A stretch of DNA of 64,000 bases from Maritalea sp051251695 (lineage in GTDB: Bacteria > Pseudomonadota > Alphaproteobacteria > Rhizobiales > Devosiaceae): positions 62,001-126,000 of the forward strand of contig NZ_JBPOEU010000002.1 in NCBI RefSeq assembly GCF_051251695.1, read 5' to 3'. Shown piece by piece: positions 26,680 to 35,708 of the stretch. The notes beneath the pieces are model-generated. The model searched no databases. It had not been told where the DNA came from and was given only the letters and a program-made list of their open reading frames with translations. The position numbers and the translations under genes are program-made. Numbering within the stretch: position 1 is the first letter of the stretch; every line of letters starts with the position of its first letter.

Positions 26680-28098
26680 TTACTTTGCGGGTTCGCCTTC
26701 AGCTTCTGCCCGTTTGGCAGCCACCGCATTGATGGCGGCTTCCAGTTCAGCATTCGCTTTGTCAGCTTTCGCTTTTATTGTTTGAATGTTCGCCGCAGCA
26801 AAGTTGGCCCGCTCTTCATCTTCTTGCCGCGTTGAAAAGCGAACAAAGAATGCGAGGAACGATGCGATTGTCACAACGATACCGATGATCAAAAACGCTT
26901 GTGACCAGTCCAAAGTGCCCTTGAACAAGAAGCCTGCAGCCACCGCACCAGCGTTACCACCAGCGCCAACAACACCGGCAACCGCGCCGAGTGATTTTTT
27001 GTTGATGAACGGAACAACCGAGTACGTTGCGCCTTCAGCCATTTGAGTGAACAGCGAGAACAGGATCAATGTTGGAATGGCAAGGAACAAGACCTGCATT
27101 TGTGAGAATAGCATCAAAGCCAAGCCCTCACAGAACAAGCAGATGAACAGCCAGAACGCGCGGCCTTTAAGACCCCACAGTGCGCCATAGTTATCGCCGA
27201 ATATGCCACCCAATGTGCGGGCAAAAATATTCATCAAACCAAAAGATGCAGCAACCAAGCCAGCGGCCACCAAACCAAGGTCAAAATAGTCGGCAAAGTA
27301 AAGTGCGGCCACGTTGTTCACGGTCAACTCGATGCCAAAACAGGCGCCATAAATAAGGAACAACACCCAAACGCGACTGTCTTTTAGAGCTTCGAAATAA
27401 TTGGCGGTTACGGTCTTTTTCTGCGGCATCATGCCTTTGGCACGAAGCTCAGCATAGTTTCCGTCGGGCGCATCTTTTGTCCAGAAATAGTAAGCGATGC
27501 CGGTCGCAAAAATTGCTAAACCAACCACCACCATTGAAAGACGCCAGCCTGCGGCCTCAGAGAAACCAAAGCCAATCACAAAAACAGAGAAGATCATTGG
27601 CATCACAAACTGCGTGACACCACCACCAAGATTACCCCATCCAGCAGACGTTGCGTTGGCTTGACCAACAACGTTTGGCGCGAACATTACTGTGGTGTGA
27701 TATTGAGTAATAACAAACGCCGCACCAATGGCACCAATGGCTAGACGGAACATCAAGAACGACTCGAAGTCCTGCGCCAAACCAATGCCCATTACTGGGA
27801 ATGCGCCGAGCGTAAGAAGCCCAGTATATGTCAATCTTGGCCCGATCCGATCACAGAGCCAACCAATGAGCAAACGCGCAAAGATTGTTACTGAAACGGA
27901 CGCGATAATGGTCCAGCCGATTTGGTCTTTTGTCAGGCTGAGTTCATCACGAACAATCAGCATCAAAGGCGCGATACCAAACCACGCGAAAAAACAAAGA
28001 AAGAACGAAAACCACGTCATGTGGAAAGTTCTGATTTGCACCATTGAGATCTTAAAAAAATTACCCCAAAGGCTTGTTGCCCTATTTTGCAGCTCCAT
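26680..28098 (-). CDS. narK1: Nitrate transporter, NarK1 type
   Basis: 472 residues with 12 membrane helices. The amino part (FHMTWFSFFLCFFAWFGIAPLM) and GWGNLGGGVTQFVMP followed by GAGGNAGAVAAGF are nitrate/nitrite porter signatures of the NarK1 (nitrate-proton symport) branch. The carboxyl tail after about residue 425 is a charged, Ala/Glu-rich helix on the cytoplasmic side. It is the first gene of the nar operon. A purine-rich AAGGGGG lies ten bases before the ATG. Confidence 0.9.
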   Translation of the reverse strand: MELQNRATSLWGNFFKISMVQIRTFHMTWFSFFLCFFAWFGIAPLMLIVRDELSLTKDQIGWTIIASVSVTIFARLLIGWLCDRIGPRLTYTGLLTLGAFPVMGIGLAQDFESFLMFRLAIGAIGAAFVITQYHTTVMFAPNVVGQANATSAGWGNLGGGVTQFVMPMIFSVFVIGFGFSEAAGWRLSMVVVGLAIFATGIAYYFWTKDAPDGNYAELRAKGMMPQKKTVTANYFEALKDSRVWVLFLIYGACFGIELTVNNVAALYFADYFDLGLVAAGLVAASFGLMNIFARTLGGIFGDNYGALWGLKGRAFWLFICLFCEGLALMLFSQMQVLFLAIPTLILFSLFTQMAEGATYSVVPFINKKSLGAVAGVVGAGGNAGAVAAGFLFKGTLDWSQAFLIIGIVVTIASFLAFFVRFSTRQEDEERANFAAANIQTIKAKADKANAELEAAINAVAAKRAEAEGEPAK

Positions 28099-28203
28099 GT
28101 GGGTATGTCCCCCTTAATGTACAACCGATAAAGCTGAACTCGCTTTAATTCGTCGTCCACGAGTTCTGTTTGGGCATAAGCTCGCTAATGGGGGGCCAAA
28201 TTG

Positions 28204-28217
28204 TTGATCCAGATCAA
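28204..28217. promoter_or_regulatory. FNR-type anaerobox, perfect match
   Basis: TTGATCCAGATCAA is an exact TTGAT-N4-ATCAA dyad. Reading leftward toward narK1, a -10-like TTATGC lies at 28174-28179, about 24 bases from the box. That matches a class II FNR promoter with the box centred near -41.5. FNR or NarR (same fold) would activate the nar operon here without oxygen and with nitrate or nitrite. Confidence 0.85.
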
Positions 28218-28338
28218 AATGTTAAGAATTGGCGGCAAAACAAGAACAGTGACCGCAAAGGTGCGGTTTACCTAGAGCATTTGTTGGGTCGACAACTTTA
28301 TGGTTGCAAGCACGACACAAAAATGATCAAATCATATC

Positions 28339-28352
28339 TTGATAATTGTCAA
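28339..28352. promoter_or_regulatory. Second FNR/NarR-type box just before narR
   Basis: TTGATAATTGTCAA has one mismatch to TTGAT-N4-ATCAA and ends 15 bases before the narR ATG, a position where bound protein would block transcription or translation. This suggests autorepression of narR or FNR control of it. Confidence 0.55.
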
Positions 28353-28367
28353 TAATAAGAATTTGCT

Positions 28368-29063
28368 ATGCGCCAAATAGAACAAGAACAGATTCGCGAA
28401 CTCAACATCTTCAAGGGGATTTCCCAAGAGAGTTTTGACGAGCTAATGCGCGCTTCCTATTTACAAACGTTCCCGGCCAATATGGAATTAATAGCCGAAG
28501 GTGAGCCTTCGGACTTTTTGCATATCGTCGTTGAAGGATGTGTGGAATTGTTTGCCAATTTAAATGGACGTGAAAGCACCATGTCCATGGTTTATCCGGT
28601 GAGCTCATTCATTCTTGCTGCCATTTTGAAAGACGCTGTCTATCTGATGTCTGCGCGCACCAGCAAAAAATCACGTATTCTGATGATGCCTGCGGTCAAC
28701 GTTCGGGGCGTTTTCGACCGTGACCCTGCTTTTTCCAAAGCAATGGTTATAGAGCTTTCAAATTGCTATCGCGCCGTTGTGAAAGACCACAAGAACCTAA
28801 AACTGAGAACGTCCGTAGAACGCTTAGCAAACCGCTTGCTGCGCTACAGGCAAAAACAGGACAGCGATATAATCACTCTGCCGTACGACAAGAAAATACT
28901 GGCTTCAAATTTGGGCATGACCCCCGAAAATCTTTCGCGCGCCTTTAACACGCTCAAACCTTATGGCGTAAAAGTAACAGGGCATAAAATCAACATTACC
29001 GATATTGATGAATTGTCCAAATTTGCAAAACCAAGCAAACTCATTGATGACCAAACCATCTGA
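28368..29063 (+). CDS. narR: Crp/Fnr-family regulator of nitrate respiration
   Basis: 231 residues: a cyclic-nucleotide-binding-type fold (about 10-125), a dimer helix and a Crp-type HTH (residues 170-225, with MTPENLSRAFNTLKPYGV as recognition part). It lacks the amino-terminal cysteine cluster of oxygen-sensing FNR proteins, as NarR of Paracoccus does; NarR answers to nitrate or nitrite by a mechanism not fully known. Its gene is divergent from narK1 and the two share an intergenic region with FNR-type boxes. This makes it the probable activator of the nar operon. Confidence 0.85.
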   Translation: MRQIEQEQIRELNIFKGISQESFDELMRASYLQTFPANMELIAEGEPSDFLHIVVEGCVELFANLNGRESTMSMVYPVSSFILAAILKDAVYLMSARTSKKSRILMMPAVNVRGVFDRDPAFSKAMVIELSNCYRAVVKDHKNLKLRTSVERLANRLLRYRQKQDSDIITLPYDKKILASNLGMTPENLSRAFNTLKPYGVKVTGHKINITDIDELSKFAKPSKLIDDQTI

Positions 29064-29097
29064 GTTTTAACGCCAATAATTGTTTCAAAGGTGCCCA

Positions 29098-30273
29098 ATG
29101 CCCAATCGTAAAATACATGACGTCGCCGTGATTGGCTTAGGGGCCATGGGCAGCGCGACGCTTTATCAACTCGCCAAACAAAATACCAACGTCATTGGCA
29201 TCGACCAATTCACACCGCCCCATACCCATGGCTCGACCCATGGCGAAACCCGTGTCACCCGCTGCGCGATTGGGGAAGGTATCCAGTACACCCCCCTTGC
29301 GCTACGCTCGCATGAAATCTGGAAAGAACTTGCTAGCGAAACGGGTGAGCAATTGCTGTTTGAAGTTGGTGGCCTGATGATCTCGACCGGCAATAGCCAC
29401 GGCAGTGTGCATGGCAGCGCCAACTTTTTGGACACCACAATTGCTGCGGCCAAAAAATTCAACATTGAACATGAACTACTGACCGGGCAACAAATTCGCA
29501 CGCGCTTCCCCGGCTTTGACGCAGGCGCCGACGACCAAGCTTATTTTGAACCAGGTGCTGGCTACCTTAAGGTTGAAGAGTGCGTGCAAGCCCAACTTGA
29601 TCGGGCGATCGAACTTGGCGCCAAAACCGTGTTCGACACAAAGGTTCTCAACATCAATTCCGATGGCGATCAGTTTGAGATTGAAACCGATGGCGAAACC
29701 ATTAGCGCAAAAAAGCTAGTGGTCAGCGCTGGCCCTTGGGTCAATAAGCTACTTGGTGCGCCCTATTCGGACATTCTCACCCCTTCCCGCCAGGTGCTGC
29801 ATTGGTACCCAATTGGTAACAGTGCTAAAGAGGCTTGGACCGACCACCCCGTGTTCATTTGGTTGCATGGTGAAGGCGACGGCTATTATGGCCTGCCTTC
29901 CCTCGCCGATCCGAACTTGATCAAGGTTGCAGCTGCGTCATATGGCGATGCAGCAGACCCAGATGCAATTGACAGGAATGTCACGCGCGAAGAACAGGAC
30001 GAAATGTTTGAAACGCATGTAAAGGGTCGACTGGCAGGCATTGAAGCTAAAGCGGAAAAATCTGTTACCTGCATTTACACAGTAACGCCGGACAGCGTTT
30101 TCGTTATCGACACCCACCCTGACCACGACAATATGATGATCATTTCCGCCTGCTCAGGACACGGATTTAAGCACTCCGCTGCAATTGGTGAAGCGGTGGC
30201 CCAACAGATGTTAAACAACCATTCTGACCTCGATTTGTCTGCATTTAAATTGTCAAGATTCACCGCGCGTTGA
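29098..30273 (+). CDS. Monomeric sarcosine oxidase / N-methyltryptophan oxidase family flavoenzyme
   Basis: 391 residues from the ATG at 29098 (AAAGG upstream). The FAD-binding GLGAMGSATLYQLA is at 13-26. The conserved Cys325 in CIYTVTPDSVFVID is the residue that binds FAD covalently in monomeric sarcosine and N-methyltryptophan oxidases. GHGFKHSAAIGE is the carboxyl signature. It oxidises a secondary N-methyl amino acid with oxygen. Substrate choice between sarcosine, N-methyltryptophan and pipecolate is not readable. It lies 34 bases after narR, which may be accidental. Confidence 0.88.
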   Translation: MPNRKIHDVAVIGLGAMGSATLYQLAKQNTNVIGIDQFTPPHTHGSTHGETRVTRCAIGEGIQYTPLALRSHEIWKELASETGEQLLFEVGGLMISTGNSHGSVHGSANFLDTTIAAAKKFNIEHELLTGQQIRTRFPGFDAGADDQAYFEPGAGYLKVEECVQAQLDRAIELGAKTVFDTKVLNINSDGDQFEIETDGETISAKKLVVSAGPWVNKLLGAPYSDILTPSRQVLHWYPIGNSAKEAWTDHPVFIWLHGEGDGYYGLPSLADPNLIKVAAASYGDAADPDAIDRNVTREEQDEMFETHVKGRLAGIEAKAEKSVTCIYTVTPDSVFVIDTHPDHDNMMIISACSGHGFKHSAAIGEAVAQQMLNNHSDLDLSAFKLSRFTAR

Positions 30274-30370
30274 AGTCGGTATTAATGCTGGTTGATTTTG
30301 TTCGGTCCACTCTGTAAGGGTCCAACCAAATGACTTAGTTTGCGCAATTCGCGTTGTTGGGAGAAACCAG

Positions 30371-31597
30371 ATGTGGATCGCTATCCGCTCAGCTTGGCCA
30401 CTGTTTATCGGCATGATTTTGCTGATGGTCAGCAATGGCCTTCTTTCGACAATTTTGACTATTCGTGGACAAGAAATCGGCTTTTCCGAATCCGTGATCG
30501 GCTTTGTGCAATCTGGCTATCCCATCGGGTTCATCTTTTCCTGCTTCATCACCCCACGCCTCATCTCAAGCGCTGGGCATGTAAGGGTGTTCGCTGCGCT
30601 GGTTTCCATCGCCAGCACGTCCGCGCTAATTCACCTGATTACCTATGATCCCTATAGCTGGGGCGCGATGCGGGTTCTCTCGGGGTTTTGCTTTTCTGGC
30701 ATTTACATCGTTGCCGAAAGTTGGCTCAATTCCGTTTCTGACAACAAGAACCGGGGCTCGCTGCTGTCCGCCTATTTCGTCATTCAAACCGCTGGCTATA
30801 TGATCGGTCAGCTCATGCTTGGCCTATCGCAACCCGGCGACATCAGCTTGCTCATCTTCACGTCGGTAATCCTATCGTTCGCGCTGGTGCCGATCCTTGT
30901 CACCGCAACAACACAACCATCCATCGAAGATCCACAACGGGTCACCATAAGCGAGCTATTCAAACTGTCACCTATGGCAATGATTGGTGGCTTCGCGACC
31001 GGCATCGCCAATGGTGGGTTGGTTTTTGTGACAGCACTTTACGCCAGAAATGTTGGTTTGAGCGTTAGCGCGACGGGTTACCTGCTCGCCATTTCGACCT
31101 TTGGTGGATTGCTCATGCAATTCCCACTGGGCACTCTTTCTGACAAAATTGATAGACGTATGGTCATTACGGGCTCAGCGTTCATCACGTTTTTTGTGTG
31201 CGTGTTTATGCTCGTAGCACCCAACGCCCAGTCGAATACGTATACGCTGTTCGGCGGGTTCTTACTGCTCGGTGGGTTCACGCTGCCCATTTACTCCATA
31301 TGTATGGCGCACATGAATGACCACATCAAACAAAGCCAAATGGTTGCGGCATCTAGCACATTAGTGTTGGTGTTTGCCGCTGGCATGGTTTTGGGGCCAA
31401 TTGTGGGCTCCCTTGCGCTGGATAATATCGGCGCGGATGGCATGTTCATGATGTATATTGTTGTCGCCAGTATTTTAGCGATCACAGGTATCCAACGGAT
31501 TATGCTGAGCGATAAGAAAATCGTTAGCGGTCGAGATATTGTGCCGATTACCAGCACGAGCACACCAGAAGCAACACAAATCCAATTGGACGACTAA
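30371..31597 (+). CDS. MFS transporter (YcaD-like)
   Basis: 408 residues with 12 helices and an MFS loop GTLSDKIDRRMV between helices 8 and 9. The start is marked by GGGAG. The pattern VLSGFCFSGIYIVAESWLNS is typical of the YcaD/inner-membrane MFS group, whose transported compounds are unknown. The stop overlaps the pentapeptide gene convergently by four bases. Confidence 0.82.
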   Translation: MWIAIRSAWPLFIGMILLMVSNGLLSTILTIRGQEIGFSESVIGFVQSGYPIGFIFSCFITPRLISSAGHVRVFAALVSIASTSALIHLITYDPYSWGAMRVLSGFCFSGIYIVAESWLNSVSDNKNRGSLLSAYFVIQTAGYMIGQLMLGLSQPGDISLLIFTSVILSFALVPILVTATTQPSIEDPQRVTISELFKLSPMAMIGGFATGIANGGLVFVTALYARNVGLSVSATGYLLAISTFGGLLMQFPLGTLSDKIDRRMVITGSAFITFFVCVFMLVAPNAQSNTYTLFGGFLLLGGFTLPIYSICMAHMNDHIKQSQMVAASSTLVLVFAAGMVLGPIVGSLALDNIGADGMFMMYIVVASILAITGIQRIMLSDKKIVSGRDIVPITSTSTPEATQIQLDD

Positions 31598-32367
31598 GGG
31601 AACACTTGCACGCCCAAATGGGCCAAAACTGTTGCCTGCTGGTCTTCGCTGATTTTAATGCCATCATAGCCGGAAAGCTCGCCCAACATAAACCCTTCCA
31701 GCCGCGCACCGCGCAAGTCAGCTCGGTCAAAATTGGAACGGCGTAGTTGTGCGCTAGTAAGATCACACCCACTCATATCCGCGTTCAAAAATATGCAAGA
31801 GCTTAAATCAGCATGGCAAAAACTTGACCTGCTTAAATTGCAATCGCCAAAATCAATACTGGGCATATTGGCATCGTCAAAAATGGTGGCAATTAAATTG
31901 GCCCTCGTAACGCGCTGAGCGCGTCCATAAGTGCGGGTGAACGTTGCCTCGCCAAAATCTGCGCCGTTTGCTTTGCTATCTTTAATCGAAATGTCGAACA
32001 AATCTGCGCCAACAAAACGGGCTGAAGACAGGTTACAATTTGAAAACTGGGCTTCGCGCATTTCGGCATAGGAGAAATCAGTTCCCTCACCCCGTTGCGA
32101 GTCAAAAAATCCACAATGATCAAACGCCGCATCACCTAACTTAGACCGTGAAAATGAGCATCCAGAAAACTGACAATCAGAAAAACGCGCTCCGCTTAAA
32201 TCGCAATCAATCCAACGACAGTTTTTAAACTTCACCCGCTGGGCCACCAATTCTTCGAGTTGATCCGGATCAAACTCCAAACCGTCAATTTCCACTTCAA
32301 TGAGCGGTTTTTGATCTTCCAACAAAAGATCCAATTGGGACTGATCAAGGAAAACATAATTTGTCAT
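31594..32367 (-). CDS. Pentapeptide-repeat protein
   Basis: About 257 residues from the ATG at 32367. From residue 50 to 240 it is built of repeats of the A(D/N)LXX type (ARFSDCQFSGCSFSRSKL, ANLIATIFDDANMPSIDFGDCNLSRSSF), which fold as a right-handed quadrilateral beta-helix. Some members (Qnr, MfpA) mimic DNA and protect gyrase, but most have no known role. It is cytosolic. The first 45 residues are acidic and unrelated to the repeats. Confidence 0.85.
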   Translation of the reverse strand: MTNYVFLDQSQLDLLLEDQKPLIEVEIDGLEFDPDQLEELVAQRVKFKNCRWIDCDLSGARFSDCQFSGCSFSRSKLGDAAFDHCGFFDSQRGEGTDFSYAEMREAQFSNCNLSSARFVGADLFDISIKDSKANGADFGEATFTRTYGRAQRVTRANLIATIFDDANMPSIDFGDCNLSRSSFCHADLSSCIFLNADMSGCDLTSAQLRRSNFDRADLRGARLEGFMLGELSGYDGIKISEDQQATVLAHLGVQVFP

Positions 32368-32445
32368 GGGGCGACTCGCGGCTGGATTATGCCGATACCA
32401 TAAAGACATGCGGCGGCGGCACAACCACCGCCGCATGAAACGTTG

Positions 32446-34497
32446 TTAATTCTGATTAAGAGACTTAGCCGCTTCAACAATTCGGATAAATTCAGCTCGG
32501 TAACCAAAGCGATCAGCACCACGGCTTGATTGAGCCAACGCAGCGATCTCATCAAAACTGAAACCTTCAATATAGCCATTATCGCGCAGCTTTTGCCCAA
32601 ATGCAGCCACTGCGGTGCCGAACTGAATATCGTCAGATAAGTTTTCAGCAACATTGGATTGATTGACAGGCAATTCAATCAATGTGCTCTGGTCCGCGTT
32701 TGGCAATTTATAGCGCATTTTGAAATAGCCATATTCGTCGGAATTTGCATTGGCATCAGATGACGTGGACGACGACGCGTCTTGACCATAACGCAATGGG
32801 TCCACAGGTTGAGCACCATCAGCAGGTGTAAGCTCATAAATTGCCGTCACAGAATGGCTAGCACCAACGTCCCCGGCATCAATCTTATCATTGTTGAAAT
32901 CTTCGCGGTTCAATGCGCGGGTTTCATAACCAATCAAACGATAAGCCGAAATTTTTGCAGGATTGAACTCCATCTGTATCTTTACATCCCGCGCAATCGT
33001 TTGCAGGGTAGATCCGACTTCGTTCACCAGCACTTTGCGCGCTTCGGTAAAACTATCAATATAGCTGGCATTGCCATCACCATTTTGCGCAAGCGCCTGC
33101 ATCAAAGCATCATTATAGTTGCCCTTGCCAAACCCAAGCACCGAAAGGGAGATCCCTTTGTCGCTTCTTTGTTTGATGAAGTTCTTGAGCGCGTCAGGGT
33201 CTGAAATACCAACGTTGAAATCACCGTCTGTCGCCAGAATGACCCGGTTCACACCATCATTATTTTTCGCTTCATCTGCCAACCGATAGGCCGCCTCAAT
33301 GCCTGCCGCACCAGCAGTGGAACCGCCGGGTTGCAACCGATCCAGCGCCTCAACAATTTTGCGCTTTTGAGAACCCTTTGTTGGCTCAAGCACGACACCC
33401 GCTGCCCCAGCATATGTCACGATGGACACAGTGTCCTCATCGTCCATTTGATCAACAAGCAGTTTAAACGCACGCTTAAGCAAAGGCAGTTTATCCGCAT
33501 CCTGCATAGAACCAGACGTATCGATCAAGAACACCAAATTGGTTGGCTGTTCCAAAACGTTTTGCGGCATATAGCCCCTAATCGCCACATGCATAAGCTT
33601 GTGTTCGACATTCCAGGGCGCGGGGAACACCGTGATTTTTGGCGCAAATGGTTTTTCGGCACTTGCAGGGGCCGCATAATCATAAGTGAAGTAATTGATC
33701 AGTTCTTCAGTACGCACTGCATCTTTTTGCGGTAAATATCCGCTTTCGATAGAATTGCGAACATAAGCATAAGACGCCGTGTCCACGTCGATTGAAAATG
33801 TCGATACAGGCTGGTCGATGGTCAGCTTAATCGACCTGTCCTCAAACGCCTCGAACTGATCGCCGCCACGTGCATCAACGGGTTGATTGTTCAAGGCTGG
33901 TGGAGCGCTAGCGCCCTGAGTTGCCAATTTGCTCACGGCTTGGGGCGCGCGTACCTGACCGGAAACCACCGGAGCCGTTTCTTCCATCGCCATTTCTTGC
34001 TCAACTTCAGCCAGAACAGTTGGCTCAGGCAACGGCATGTTGGTCTCGTCGCTTAGTTGAGCCGTTTCGTCCTTCGTTGCCGTTAAAACCGACGGCAGAC
34101 CATCTGCACCCTTACTCAATTCAACATCAGATTTGTCAACGTTAGACTTGTCAGCAGCGGATTTGGTTTCGCTGGATGGCAAAGTAATATTGTTGTCCAA
34201 ACGCGGCGGTGTAAATGAGGTGTTGTTCATCAACTGCCAGCTTAGGGGCACCACTAACAAAGCCGTAATTGCAGCGGTTACAGGAATTCGCATATCCATC
34301 AAATTAATCCTTCTTAATGGGCTAAAGATGGACATAAGACGCGTCGGCCACGAGGTTCCTTGGAAACTTTCTGAATTATTTTCAGTTTCATCAAACGCTT
34401 CCATAGCAAGCGCCATCGCACGGCGCTTCGCGTCAGACGAAGAAGGCGGTGTTTCAACTGATTTCAGGTGCTCAAGTTTTTTATCAATTTCAGTCAT
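32446..34497 (-). CDS. YfbK-type von Willebrand factor A protein
   Basis: 683 residues. One membrane helix (71-90) separates a cytosolic amino end from a long periplasmic part. After a low-complexity linker, the YfbK amino domain (about 215-310) precedes a VWA domain with a complete MIDAS motif DTSGSM (326-331) and ends in a DUF3520-type carboxyl domain. VWA proteins bind ligands through a divalent metal. It follows the sigma-factor gene by four bases, so its cytosolic amino end may work as an anti-sigma arm; this is inference. Confidence 0.85.
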   Translation of the reverse strand: MTEIDKKLEHLKSVETPPSSSDAKRRAMALAMEAFDETENNSESFQGTSWPTRLMSIFSPLRRINLMDMRIPVTAAITALLVVPLSWQLMNNTSFTPPRLDNNITLPSSETKSAADKSNVDKSDVELSKGADGLPSVLTATKDETAQLSDETNMPLPEPTVLAEVEQEMAMEETAPVVSGQVRAPQAVSKLATQGASAPPALNNQPVDARGGDQFEAFEDRSIKLTIDQPVSTFSIDVDTASYAYVRNSIESGYLPQKDAVRTEELINYFTYDYAAPASAEKPFAPKITVFPAPWNVEHKLMHVAIRGYMPQNVLEQPTNLVFLIDTSGSMQDADKLPLLKRAFKLLVDQMDDEDTVSIVTYAGAAGVVLEPTKGSQKRKIVEALDRLQPGGSTAGAAGIEAAYRLADEAKNNDGVNRVILATDGDFNVGISDPDALKNFIKQRSDKGISLSVLGFGKGNYNDALMQALAQNGDGNASYIDSFTEARKVLVNEVGSTLQTIARDVKIQMEFNPAKISAYRLIGYETRALNREDFNNDKIDAGDVGASHSVTAIYELTPADGAQPVDPLRYGQDASSSTSSDANANSDEYGYFKMRYKLPNADQSTLIELPVNQSNVAENLSDDIQFGTAVAAFGQKLRDNGYIEGFSFDEIAALAQSSRGADRFGYRAEFIRIVEAAKSLNQN

Positions 34498-34501
34498 CGG
34501 A

Positions 34502-35068
34502 TTACAAAAGCCCCTTCAATGTTTTCTTCGCTTCATGCACATACCAAGATACAGTTTTCTCTTTGCAGCCCATGATCGCCGCACATTCGGCATGGCTCAT
34601 TTCTTCAGCATAAATCATCAACATGGCATCACGCTGTTTTTCAGGGAGCTGTCGCACCGCTGTCCAAATTTCATTTGCTGCGGTTTGGTCTTCTTGCGTT
34701 GAGGGGGTATGCGAAACACCGACCAAGCTCAACGCCTCAACATTGCGCCCACGCCGCATCGACTGGCGCTGGTGATCGCGCACGACATTAAGGGTCACAC
34801 GGTAAAGCCAGCTTGAAAACTTCGATCTACCATCAAATTGACGGACAGCTTTGGCCAACTTAATCACGACAGTTTGCGTGATATCCTCAGCGTCGCCCTG
34901 ATCGCCAAGCCATTTATAAGCCACACGAAAAATGAAATCATATTGGAGGTCAATAAGGTCAGCAAACGCCTGCCGATCACCATTGGCCGCAAGCTTTGCC
35001 AACGCCTCTGGCGAAGTTTCGGATGGTGATAGATTTTCAGCCAATATCTGTTCCAAACAAGCGCCCAA
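34502..35068 (-). CDS. ECF-type RNA polymerase sigma factor
   Basis: About 188 residues. Region 2 (about 45-110) includes GDAEDITQTVVIKLAKAVRQFDGRSKFSSWLYRVTLN and region 4 has AECAAIMGCKEKTVSWYVHEAKK. There is no ATG near the start. A TTG at 35068 has AAGGGG eight bases upstream and is my choice; a TTG at 35095 lies further up without a clear site. The gene is followed four bases later by the YfbK-type VWA protein, a common pair in which the membrane protein likely controls the sigma factor. Confidence 0.82.
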   Translation of the reverse strand: MGACLEQILAENLSPSETSPEALAKLAANGDRQAFADLIDLQYDFIFRVAYKWLGDQGDAEDITQTVVIKLAKAVRQFDGRSKFSSWLYRVTLNVVRDHQRQSMRRGRNVEALSLVGVSHTPSTQEDQTAANEIWTAVRQLPEKQRDAMLMIYAEEMSHAECAAIMGCKEKTVSWYVHEAKKTLKGLL

Positions 35069-35142
35069 TTGCTGATCCCCTTGGGTATCAAACAACTATA
35101 AGACGATTGTACGGCATCAATCCTTGGAAATAAATCAGATTA

Positions 35143-35173
35143 AATTTTGGGCGATGTTAGATCGCCCAAAATT
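35143..35173 (-). terminator. Strong rho-independent terminator after the DUF2177 gene
   Basis: AATTTTGGGCGAT and ATCGCCCAAAATT form a perfect 13-bp stem with loop GTTAG, five bases past the DUF2177 stop. On the minus strand, the stem's own T-rich end followed by TTAAT serves as U-tract. It could act in both directions. Confidence 0.8.
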
Positions 35174-35177
35174 AGTT

Positions 35178-35582
35178 TCATCCAAGTACAGCTTTGGTGA
35201 TTGTATAGCCCGCATATGCAGAAACGGCAGATAAAACACCACCCCAAACAATATCCACTACCACGACGTCCCAAGACCAGCCTTTGAGCGTTGCCACATT
35301 GGTAATATCATAGGTCGCATACGCCAACAGACCAAACACCGCTGCGTTTACAATGGCGGTTGAAGTTGATCCATCCTTAAGCGCTGGAATTATCGCTAGG
35401 TGCACAATACCCATTACATAGAATAGGTAAAAAATAGATGCAGCAAGCAAGTTTGGTTGCTCAAGCAACAATGGGCCCAAGCGGTCGAAATAGAATTTAC
35501 GTGCAACAAAGCTGAGCCAAACAAAATCTATACCCAGAAAAACAATCAAAGTTGCTATATATGCGACGAAATACTGAGTCAT
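35178..35582 (-). CDS. DUF2177 membrane protein
   Basis: 134 residues with four membrane helices; the start ATG at 35582 has AGGGGA upstream. FLGIDFVWLSFVARKFYFDRLGPLL and FGLLAYATYDITNVATLKGWSW are the family's conserved parts. Function is unknown, but genes of this family are often found with RpoE-ChrR regulons and beside FAD oxidoreductase/DUF1365 genes, as here. It is divergent from the FAD oxidoreductase. Confidence 0.82.
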   Translation of the reverse strand: MTQYFVAYIATLIVFLGIDFVWLSFVARKFYFDRLGPLLLEQPNLLAASIFYLFYVMGIVHLAIIPALKDGSTSTAIVNAAVFGLLAYATYDITNVATLKGWSWDVVVVDIVWGGVLSAVSAYAGYTITKAVLG

Positions 35583-35708
35583 TTTCAAATCCCCTTGTTG
35601 CCTATCTAAACGAACGAGAACTGAATTTGGTTCACTCATTTATTTTGTGATCCATCTAGCACCATGAACCGTTTGAACTATAATAGTTTTTAAAGTGTGG
35701 GGCATTCG

